NCBI GenBank assembly: GCA_910586455.1
Contig: CAJUHX010000004.1
Location: forward strand, 1 to 64,000
DNA from: an uncultured Muribaculaceae bacterium
GTDB lineage: Bacteria > Bacteroidota > Bacteroidia > Bacteroidales > Muribaculaceae
Reading direction: 5' to 3'
Length of the DNA stretch: 64,000 nucleotides
Under the pieces are notes generated by a model. The model did not search any database and was not told the DNA's origin. It worked only from the letters and a program-made list of their open reading frames with translations. Every line of letters starts with the position of its first letter. Positions within the stretch are counted from its first letter, which is position 1. The translations under genes and the position numbers were made by a program. Shown piece after piece: positions 18,496 to 26,127 of the stretch.

Positions 18496-18950
18496 TACAG
18501 CGAAAGCCACTCACACCCGAGCGTGCACTGGTGCGCGCCGAAGAACTCTGCGTACGCGCCGAACGCTCCTCGGGCGAGATAATGAAAAAACTCAGGCAGT
18601 GGGGCCTTACAGCCACTGATGCCGAAAAAATAACAACCTCGCTGATACAGCGCCGTTTTATCGACGACCGCCGTTTCTGCGAGGCTTTCGTGCGCGACAA
18701 AGTGAACTTTGCGCGCTGGGGGCGCCGCAAAATTGCTATGGCCCTGTATGAGAAAGGCGTGGACCGCGACATCAGCGCCGAAGTCCTCGCCTCGATTGAC
18801 CCGGAACGCTACGAAGAAAACCTGCGCCACATAATGGATGTAAAGCGCCGCTCCATAGTCGGGCCCGACACTTTCGAGGGCCGCACCAAACTGTTCCGTT
18901 TCGCCGCCTCGCGCGGTTTTGAACCCGAACTTATCAAGAAATTTATCTGA
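18492..18950 (+). CDS. recX: Regulatory protein RecX
   Basis: A 152-residue helical protein of the RecX family, which modulates RecA filament activity. The typical features are tandem three-helix repeats, CVRAERSSGEIMKKLRQWG near the N-terminus, FIDDRRFCEAFVRDK in the middle, and an Arg/Lys-rich C-terminal helix ending ELIKKFI. Its last 8 bp overlap the 3' end of the convergent gene at 18943-20700. Confidence 0.88.
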   Translation: MIQRKPLTPERALVRAEELCVRAERSSGEIMKKLRQWGLTATDAEKITTSLIQRRFIDDRRFCEAFVRDKVNFARWGRRKIAMALYEKGVDRDISAEVLASIDPERYEENLRHIMDVKRRSIVGPDTFEGRTKLFRFAASRGFEPELIKKFI

Positions 18951-20700
18951 TTACCACTTTTTCAACCTTGCTGCCCAGGCGGCGTACGAATATGCCGTTT
19001 GCAGGCTCGGCCACACGTACACCCTGAAGGTTGTAGTACTCCACAGGAGCGTTTTCAGAACCGTCGACGGCTACGTCCGATACTGCGGTCTGCATGCCTG
19101 CGGGCAGTTTTACCTTGGCTGCAAGTATACCCCAGTTAGCAGGCGCGGCGCTGTCCTCACTTCCTAACATCCCGAATGTCCTGTTGCCACGGGCCGTAAG
19201 ATAGCATACACCGTTGGCGGCGTCGTAGGCAGAGGTCTGTAATAAAGGAGCACCACCCTTGGTTATAAGGTTGAACTCGCCATCGAGATCTGCCACCAAT
19301 GTGGCAGCATCGTAACGGCGCATGAACACACCCACGTTGGCATTCATTACATAACCGAGTACATATATGTTGTCCGGCTTCTCCGGATTGGCTATCACGC
19401 TCATATAACCGGTAAGGCCGGTTTTGGCGAACGCACCGCCCTGACAGAACTCATCGTCGCGGCTGTTGCGGGCGGCAAGCCAGTCGCCGGTAGCGGCATC
19501 GAGCTTCACTACAAAGCCTTCGCGCAACGTGCCCTGGGTGGATGTAATGAATTTAGTGTCATCGTCGGGGTCGGAGAATTTAAGGTTGTACTGGCCTACG
19601 AACCACAGCGCGCCCCCTACATATTCAAGGCCGCAGTTCTGCAGCGCGTTTCGGCCTGCGACCTGCTCGCCGGGGAAACATTTGGCCCACTGCACCTGCA
19701 GGTCGGTATCGGCGCAAAGCACAAGCGGACTCATTATCGACGAGGGTTTCAGCACCTTGCCAGCGGCCTTGAGTTCACTGCCGTCGCCGATGATATAGCC
19801 CTGGGCGAACAGTTTGCCGCCGGCATATTTCAGTTTGCTGCAATAAGCTACTGTGGCAGTACCCTCGAGGGTAAGCGAGTTACGGTAGTAGCCCTGCTTG
19901 TTGAGGCCCAGCAAAAGGAAGTCGCCGCATGCGGTCTGAGAGTCGCCGGTCCAATTGGCGGTATTTACGGGCACAAAAGTTTCAGAGCCGCCCTCGGCCT
20001 TTGCCACAGTGAGCGGATTACGGTAGTTCAGTGCCACGTAGATATTGTCATCGGCATCCACAGCCACCTCACCTACGTTGAAAGTATCGGCCCAGAAGTC
20101 GGAATAGGCTCCTCCGGCAGCGCCAGCCCCGGGTTCGGTACTGAAATCCATCATACGCACCCATTCGATCCGGCCGGCGGAGCTTACCTTGGTAACCATC
20201 ATACGGTAGTAGCGGCGGTCGCAGGTCCACTCAACCGTGGTTTCAGTGCCGTTGGCATCGAAAAGGCTGATATTGCGGTCAAGCATTCCGTCGGTGTGGC
20301 GTACTTTGGTAACTACCACACAGCCGCCGTCTGAAGTCAGCGCTGTTCCGCCGGCATTATTGGCGAAGTCACCGCTATTGCTGTACACTACCCAGAGTTT
20401 CTCGCCGTCGGCGTTTGTTTTCAGCAAGGTAAAATTATTATTCTGCGAGTTACCGGCATCGTAAAGGGCGCCGGTATAGATGGGCGAGCCGTCGAAAGAT
20501 ACTTCCGGAGCAGCAGCTGTGCTGCCATTGGTCCCGAACCAGTAGACGTCGCCGTCGGAATTCACGCTTACAGATGTAGACTGGTCGCCGGCAGTTGTAG
20601 AGCCATCGATAAGCTTACCCCATTCAACAACAGGACTACTCTGGGCAAAAGCACACATAGTCAGCGACATGGCAAAAAAGCCGAGTAATTGTTTCTTCAT
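18943..20700 (-). CDS. Secreted protein with C-terminal sorting-like tail, function unknown
   Basis: A 585-residue protein with a signal peptide (MKKQLLGFFAMSLTMCAFA). The body has repeated beta-strand units mentioning Asp/Asn/Gly turns (NSDGDVYWFG, DADDNIYVALNY, LKYAGGKLFAQG), suggestive of a beta-propeller, as in secreted delta-60/SBBP-type proteins. The C-terminus (VEYYNLQGVRV...GSKVEKVVIR) resembles the ~35-residue sorting or anchoring tails widespread in Bacteroidales. No catalytic residues were recognised. Its 3' end overlaps recX, leaving no room for a terminator. The TonB receptor operon is transcribed divergently from the other side. Confidence 0.7.
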   Translation of the reverse strand: MKKQLLGFFAMSLTMCAFAQSSPVVEWGKLIDGSTTAGDQSTSVSVNSDGDVYWFGTNGSTAAAPEVSFDGSPIYTGALYDAGNSQNNNFTLLKTNADGEKLWVVYSNSGDFANNAGGTALTSDGGCVVVTKVRHTDGMLDRNISLFDANGTETTVEWTCDRRYYRMMVTKVSSAGRIEWVRMMDFSTEPGAGAAGGAYSDFWADTFNVGEVAVDADDNIYVALNYRNPLTVAKAEGGSETFVPVNTANWTGDSQTACGDFLLLGLNKQGYYRNSLTLEGTATVAYCSKLKYAGGKLFAQGYIIGDGSELKAAGKVLKPSSIMSPLVLCADTDLQVQWAKCFPGEQVAGRNALQNCGLEYVGGALWFVGQYNLKFSDPDDDTKFITSTQGTLREGFVVKLDAATGDWLAARNSRDDEFCQGGAFAKTGLTGYMSVIANPEKPDNIYVLGYVMNANVGVFMRRYDAATLVADLDGEFNLITKGGAPLLQTSAYDAANGVCYLTARGNRTFGMLGSEDSAAPANWGILAAKVKLPAGMQTAVSDVAVDGSENAPVEYYNLQGVRVAEPANGIFVRRLGSKVEKVVIR

Positions 20701-20729
20701 AATTTACTTTGTTTTGATTTTTCGCACTG

Positions 20730-20760
20730 CAAAATTACAACCCGCCATAGAAACACGAAA
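20730..20760 (-). promoter_or_regulatory. Promoter for the secreted protein gene at 18943-20700
   Basis: On the minus strand the -7 box TAATTTTG lies at 20737-20730, with a near-consensus -33 TTTC at 20760-20757 (19 bp spacing). The start codon is 30 bp downstream. Confidence 0.6.
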
Positions 20761-20819
20761 TACCCTTTTTTGATGATTTTGCCAATCGCGCCCGGAACAA
20801 AATTACCCGATTGAGAGTA

Positions 20820-20850
20820 TTTCACACTTTTTTCAATGATTGTAACTTTG
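20820..20850 (+). promoter_or_regulatory. Promoter for the TonB receptor operon
   Basis: The -7 box TAACTTTG lies at 20843-20850, preceded by TTTC at 20820-20823 (19 bp spacing). The ATG at 20863 follows 12 bp later, so the leader is very short. Confidence 0.6.
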
Positions 20851-20862
20851 CAATGTAAAATC

Positions 20863-23469
20863 ATGCGAAAATCAAATTTACTAATATTAATTTCATCCAT
20901 ATTGTCGGGCTACGGCACGGCATATGCCACAGAGCCACAGATCGAGGACATTGACACTCTTTCCATACCCGATCTGTCAGAAGCAATCGTGCTGGGCGAA
21001 GTAACCGTAACCGCCCGCGAGAGTCAAGGCATAACCAGCAGTTCGCGTATCGACCGTTCGGCCATGCAGCATCTGCAGCCCACCAGTTTCAGCGACCTGC
21101 TGGAATTGCTGCCGGGCAACATCAGCCAGACTCCCGACATGGGCAAGGCCAACACCATTACCCTGCGTGAAACCGGCGCAATAAACGCCACCGGCGCCAA
21201 ATCAGATCATTCCGACGACTATGCAATCACGTCGCTGGGTACTCTGTTCATAGTTGACGGCGCCCCGATGAGCGGCGATGCCGACATGCAGTCGGTGCCT
21301 TCGGCCTCCGCATCGGGCCCCGAAAGCAAACGCTCGGTCACAAACCGCGGAGTAGACATGCGCACTCTCTCAACCGACGACATAGAATCGGTGGAAATAG
21401 TGCGCGGTATACCATCGGCAGAGTACGGCAACCTGACATCGGGTATGGTGAATATAAAACGCGTGCGCCGCGCCACTCCCTTCACCGGCCGCTTCAAGGC
21501 CGATGAATACAGCAAACTGTTTTCTATAGGTAAAGGCGTGGCACTCGGGCGCCAGCTAATCAATGCCGACATGGGGTATCTTGATTCAAAATCCGATCCT
21601 CGCGACAACCGCGAGAACTACAAGCGAGTGAACGGTTCGCTGCGCGCTCGCCTTTCTTTCGGCAGCGATTCGTCGGCCATACGTACCGAATGGAACCTCG
21701 GCGCCGACTTCACCGGCTCGTTCGACAATGTAAAACCCGACCCTGACCTGAACTACAACCGTATCGACGAGTTCGAGAGCGCCTACCGGCGCCTGAGCTT
21801 AAACTCGGCGCTCACGTTCATCACTCCACGTATAAAATGGCTTAAATGCGTAAGCCTCAATGCCTCGGCAAGCTATCAGACCGACCGCCTCACCCGCCGC
21901 AAGCAGGTGGCTCCGCAACGCGCCTCGGTGGCCCCCGGCGGCATGGACGAAGGCGTACACGACAGTCACTACCTGCCGGGCGAATACATAGCCGACTTTG
22001 TAAGCGACGGGCGCCCGATGTCGCTGTTCGTGAAACTGCGTGGCGAGGGTTCGCGCAGCCACGGCATATTCACACACAGCTACAAGGCCGGTGCCGATTT
22101 GCAGACCGACAAAAACTTCGGCCGCGGCCAGGTGTACGACCTGCAGAGGCCTCTGAGCGCCGCCTGGACAACCCGGCCGCGTGAGTTCCGCTCAATTCCG
22201 GCTCTGAACATATTCTCGGCCTACGCCGAGGATTATGTGAAGCTGAACTTCGGCGGCAGCCACTCGCTCGAACTTCAGGCCGGCATACGCACACAGCAAC
22301 TTGCCGGCCTCGACAGCCGCTACTGGCTGGCCCACCATGTTTACGCCGACCCGCGTGTGAACGCCGTGTACAACATCCCCTCGTTCGAACTCGGCGGCAG
22401 CCCCATGCGCCTGCTCGCCGCAGGAGGTTTCGGCCTCACCACCAGGATGCCGACCGTCGACTATCTGTTTCCGCAGCTGCATTACAACGACATAATACAG
22501 CTCAACTACTACGACACATCCAATCCCGCGGAATACAGCCGTGTAAGTCTGCGCACCTATGTCGCCGACCCCACCAACTACGGGCTGCGTGCGGCCCGCA
22601 ACCGCAAATGGGAGGTACGCCTCGGCGCCGACTGGAAAGGCATCCGTGTATCGGTTACTTTCTTCCGCGAGAACATGAATTCGGGTTTCCGCTATTCGGC
22701 CGTGTACGACAGCTACGCCGTGCGGCGCTACGATGCCTCGGGCATAGTGCCCGGCTCGCTCAGCGCTCCCCCCGACCTGGAAAGCCTGCCTTACGCCGAT
22801 GTACGCATCCTCGACGGTTACCGCCGCGTGACCAACGGCAGCCGCATCGACAAGAGCGGTATCGAATATCAGATCAATACCGTACGCTGGGAGCCCCTGC
22901 ACACCTCGCTGATTATCAGCGGCGCCTGGTTCCGCAGCCGCTATTCAAACTCGCAGATGCTGTTCACCACCGTAAACGATGTGGTGGGCGGTACTGCAGT
23001 AAGCGACTGCTATGTCGGCCTCTATCAGACCGATGAAGGACGTGTTAACCAGCAGTTCAACACCAACTTTATGTTCGATACACAGATACCGCGCTGGGGC
23101 CTGCTGTTTTCCACCTCGGTACAGTGCATGTGGTTTGTGAAAACACGCCAGCTACGCGAGGAAGGAGTTCCAGTGCAGTACATCGCCGCCTCCGACGGCC
23201 TGCTCCACCCCTACACCGAGGCCGACCGCAACGACCTGATGCTGCAGTATCTGGTGCGCAACTTCAACGAAGCCGCCTTCCGCACACAGTCGGTGCCGCC
23301 GGCAATATACCTCAACCTCAAGGCCACAAAACAGATAGGCAGCCGGCTGCGTATCTCGGCCTTTGTCAACCGCATTATCGATTATCTGCCCGAGTATCAG
23401 AGCAACGGCCTTATGATACGCCGTCTGTCGGATGTTTACTTTGGCATGGAAGCAAATATAACATTATGA
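20863..23469 (+). CDS. TonB-dependent outer-membrane receptor
   Basis: An 868-residue receptor. It has a signal peptide (MRKSNLLILISSILSGYGTA), a plug domain with EVTVTARES and DIESVEIVRGIPSAEYGNLTSG (~180), and a C-terminal barrel. There is no N-terminal carboxypeptidase-regulatory domain, so it is not SusC-like. The ATG at 20863 is preferred, because the nine codons before it would run into the promoter -7 box. It overlaps the DUF4876 gene by four bases. The company of a DUF4876 lipoprotein, a second barrel and an M16 protease suggests uptake of a peptide or protein-derived ligand, perhaps iron- or haem-related; the ligand cannot be read from sequence. Confidence 0.88.
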   Translation: MRKSNLLILISSILSGYGTAYATEPQIEDIDTLSIPDLSEAIVLGEVTVTARESQGITSSSRIDRSAMQHLQPTSFSDLLELLPGNISQTPDMGKANTITLRETGAINATGAKSDHSDDYAITSLGTLFIVDGAPMSGDADMQSVPSASASGPESKRSVTNRGVDMRTLSTDDIESVEIVRGIPSAEYGNLTSGMVNIKRVRRATPFTGRFKADEYSKLFSIGKGVALGRQLINADMGYLDSKSDPRDNRENYKRVNGSLRARLSFGSDSSAIRTEWNLGADFTGSFDNVKPDPDLNYNRIDEFESAYRRLSLNSALTFITPRIKWLKCVSLNASASYQTDRLTRRKQVAPQRASVAPGGMDEGVHDSHYLPGEYIADFVSDGRPMSLFVKLRGEGSRSHGIFTHSYKAGADLQTDKNFGRGQVYDLQRPLSAAWTTRPREFRSIPALNIFSAYAEDYVKLNFGGSHSLELQAGIRTQQLAGLDSRYWLAHHVYADPRVNAVYNIPSFELGGSPMRLLAAGGFGLTTRMPTVDYLFPQLHYNDIIQLNYYDTSNPAEYSRVSLRTYVADPTNYGLRAARNRKWEVRLGADWKGIRVSVTFFRENMNSGFRYSAVYDSYAVRRYDASGIVPGSLSAPPDLESLPYADVRILDGYRRVTNGSRIDKSGIEYQINTVRWEPLHTSLIISGAWFRSRYSNSQMLFTTVNDVVGGTAVSDCYVGLYQTDEGRVNQQFNTNFMFDTQIPRWGLLFSTSVQCMWFVKTRQLREEGVPVQYIAASDGLLHPYTEADRNDLMLQYLVRNFNEAAFRTQSVPPAIYLNLKATKQIGSRLRISAFVNRIIDYLPEYQSNGLMIRRLSDVYFGMEANITL

Positions 23470-24734
23470 AATACCTGCATCTGCTTTTAATAGCTGTTCT
23501 GCTGTGCGCCTGCGAGGACAAGTTTGCCGACGACAGCGCATCGCGCACCACACTGCATGTGGAGCTCGAGATGCCGCAGCTACCTGAAGGTGCCGAAATA
23601 GGCAACCCTCTTATCACAGTATTCAACATCAGTACCCGGACCACGGCCACATACACTCCGCAGAGCGAGATTCTGCTGCTACCGGGGCTCTACGACATCA
23701 GCTACAGCGCCACCGTAAATGTGCCCGACGCGACATCGTCGACCCTGCGCGGCCTAAGCGCGTCGGTACAGGTAGGCGGCACCGAGCAGACCGTGGCGAT
23801 AAAGCTCTACAACAATATCGACACGGACGACCTGATTATATCGGAAGTATTCTTCGCCGGCACCCTGCAGAGGTCAGGCATCCAGTATTATGGCGATGAC
23901 TACATAAAACTATACAACAATACCGACCATGTGATTTATGCCGACGGCATAACACTGTTTGAATCGCGTTTCCATACCACGGAGAAACGCGACTATGCCC
24001 CCGACATAATGGACGAGGCCATGACCGTACAGGCACTCTACACTGTGCCAGGAAACGGCACCGACGTACCGGTGCAGCCCGGCGAGTCGCTGCTGCTGTG
24101 CGACACCGGCATTGACCACCGTGTGGCCAATCCCAACTCGTTCGACCTCAGCAATGCCGATTTCGAGTGGTACGACGTCAGCACCCAGCCAGGCGCACTC
24201 GACATCGACGGGCCTGTGCCCAATCTCGACAAATGGTACTGCTATACAAAATCGTTCTGGCTGCTGCACAACCGTGGATTCAAGGCCTTCGGCATAGCAC
24301 GCATACCGTTAGAACGTGATACCTATCTCAAAGATTATCTCTACACTTACAACTACATACAGGTGACGGTGGCTGGTGACTTTCCCATGAGCCAGAGCGC
24401 CTACCGGCTGCCGAACGAGTGGATTGTCGATGTGGTGAACTGCTCGGTCGACGCACTCTACGCCTGGAACGTATGTTCGCCGCAGCTCGACTGCGGCTAC
24501 ACCGCCTGCGGCACCATCGACGCAGACAAGACCCGCTACTTCCACAGCGTGCGCCGTAAACTGCTGTATATGACTGACGACGGACGCGCGGTACTGAAAG
24601 ACACCAACAACTCAACCGAGGACTTCAACCGCATGTGCGTACCCTCGGAAATCGAGCTGCAGGGCACCGCCACCGACTCGCAGGGAACTCCGTGTTCAAC
24701 CCGTACCTACGACGGCGTAACACCCATGCCATGA
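23466..24734 (+). CDS. DUF4876 family lipoprotein
   Basis: A 422-residue protein with a lipoprotein signal ending in LLCAC (Cys ~16). The N-terminal ~110 residues form an Ig-like or prealbumin-like beta domain (TTLHVELEMPQLPEG). A lamin-tail-like domain follows (DDLIISEVFFAGTL, YIKLYNNTDHVIYADGITL), as in the DUF4876 family. It starts at the ATGA overlap with the receptor and ends at an ATGA overlap with the barrel gene, so all three are coupled. It is probably surface- or periplasm-facing at the outer membrane and works with the receptor. An in-frame region upstream inside the receptor gene is not part of it. Confidence 0.82.
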   Translation: MKYLHLLLIAVLLCACEDKFADDSASRTTLHVELEMPQLPEGAEIGNPLITVFNISTRTTATYTPQSEILLLPGLYDISYSATVNVPDATSSTLRGLSASVQVGGTEQTVAIKLYNNIDTDDLIISEVFFAGTLQRSGIQYYGDDYIKLYNNTDHVIYADGITLFESRFHTTEKRDYAPDIMDEAMTVQALYTVPGNGTDVPVQPGESLLLCDTGIDHRVANPNSFDLSNADFEWYDVSTQPGALDIDGPVPNLDKWYCYTKSFWLLHNRGFKAFGIARIPLERDTYLKDYLYTYNYIQVTVAGDFPMSQSAYRLPNEWIVDVVNCSVDALYAWNVCSPQLDCGYTACGTIDADKTRYFHSVRRKLLYMTDDGRAVLKDTNNSTEDFNRMCVPSEIELQGTATDSQGTPCSTRTYDGVTPMP

Positions 24735-26116
24735 GAAAAGCGTTGATTTTTTCGACCGTCCTGCTATGTGGTGTGGCGGCCACTGCAGGCGGCCATGCCG
24801 ACTCGCTGCTGCAGGCAGTGGAATACGACAACACCGGCCTGTGGCTTATGGCCGATGCCGTGTTCGGCAACGTGGCCATCGACCAGTGGCGGCTGCCCAT
24901 GGGCTATACCGCCGTAAACGGCTCATATAATCGTAGGGAACGCGATTACAACTGGCAGGGAGGCGCCTCGACATATACACGATACAGCAGTTCGACTCTG
25001 TGCGGAGCCGCGGCATACAGCAATGGCAAACGTAGTAATATGCCATGGTGCGAAACCACGGATCCCGAATTGCTCTACCCTTATCTGCTGGCCGATACCG
25101 TTGGCGGTGATCTCAACAGCGAGATATACACTTTCAGCGGCTCGTATGCCGACCACAGCGACCGCTGGGCATGGGGCGCCTCGCTGGCCTACAAGGCCAC
25201 TCTCGAATATCGCAGCGTCGACCCGCGTCCACGCAATGTGGCAGGCTGTCTCGATGCCTCAGCGGCCGTAGCTTACCGCCTTTTCAGCGACTACCGGGTG
25301 GGGGCCGACCTGACTTTCCGCCGCTATACCCAGAGCAACGACATTGAGTTCAAATCGGAGATGGGCATAGAGAAGATATTCCATCTCACCGGGCCTGAAA
25401 GCCATTACGCACGCTTTGCCGGCACAGGCCTCTCCACCCATTACCAAGGCTACCGCTACGGGGGCGGACTCACCCTCTATCCGGCCTCGGGTCGTGGATT
25501 CTTCGCCCGCGCGGCCGCCTCTCGCTTCAGTTTCGACAACATTATCACCGACCTGAACAAACTGCCCATGGCTTCGGCCACCCACTACATCCTCGAGGCC
25601 ATGGCAGGCTATCTGCACCCCGGCGAACGCTTTCTCTGGGGCGCTAACGCCCGCTTGCAGACCGCCCGGCGACATGGCACAGAGAATATATTCGGCGATG
25701 TGTCGTCGGGCATATATCCGCAGATTGGCTCGCTGCAGATGTATTCACACAACTCCACCACCCTATCGGCATCGGTACTTGGCGGTATCTGCAGCGGCCG
25801 GTCGCAGCTTTGGCTACGCCTTACTCCGGGCTACAGCTACGAGTCCACGGCTTACCGCAGTCCGCGTTATTATCTCAGCCGTCGCACATTCACTCCGCGT
25901 GCCGAGCTAAGCTGGTCGGGCCGCATGGTGCCCTACTGGCTGTTCATGGCCGGGGCGGCCTATGAACGTACCCTGCTCTACAGCCATGTGTACAGCTGCC
26001 GTGCCGGAGCGGCACACATGCTTGGCCGACGCCTTGGTCTTCGGGCCGACGGGGGCGCCGACTTCATGCCCTCTGGCCGGAGAAACTACACCATATCATT
26101 AGGATTAATCTTTTAA
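24731..26116 (+). CDS. DUF6850 family outer-membrane beta-barrel protein
   Basis: A 461-residue protein with a signal peptide (MRKALIFSTVLLCGVAATA) and a body of ~14-16 amphipathic aromatic-rich strands ending in YTISLGLIF, a typical outer-membrane C-terminal strand with terminal Phe. I assign it to the DUF6850 barrel family from memory of its usual place after DUF4876 and a TonB receptor. It starts at an ATGA overlap with DUF4876 and lies 11 bp before the M16 gene. A second, separate barrel in a TonB operon may serve for export, surface assembly or ligand capture. Confidence 0.75.
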   Translation: MRKALIFSTVLLCGVAATAGGHADSLLQAVEYDNTGLWLMADAVFGNVAIDQWRLPMGYTAVNGSYNRRERDYNWQGGASTYTRYSSSTLCGAAAYSNGKRSNMPWCETTDPELLYPYLLADTVGGDLNSEIYTFSGSYADHSDRWAWGASLAYKATLEYRSVDPRPRNVAGCLDASAAVAYRLFSDYRVGADLTFRRYTQSNDIEFKSEMGIEKIFHLTGPESHYARFAGTGLSTHYQGYRYGGGLTLYPASGRGFFARAAASRFSFDNIITDLNKLPMASATHYILEAMAGYLHPGERFLWGANARLQTARRHGTENIFGDVSSGIYPQIGSLQMYSHNSTTLSASVLGGICSGRSQLWLRLTPGYSYESTAYRSPRYYLSRRTFTPRAELSWSGRMVPYWLFMAGAAYERTLLYSHVYSCRAGAAHMLGRRLGLRADGGADFMPSGRRNYTISLGLIF

Positions 26117-26127
26117 CAGCTTAATAT

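Noticed and set aside
23124..23465. N-terminal extension of the DUF4876 gene within the receptor gene
   Set aside because: The lipoprotein signal at 23466 marks the real start; the upstream part is an out-of-frame shadow of the receptor.
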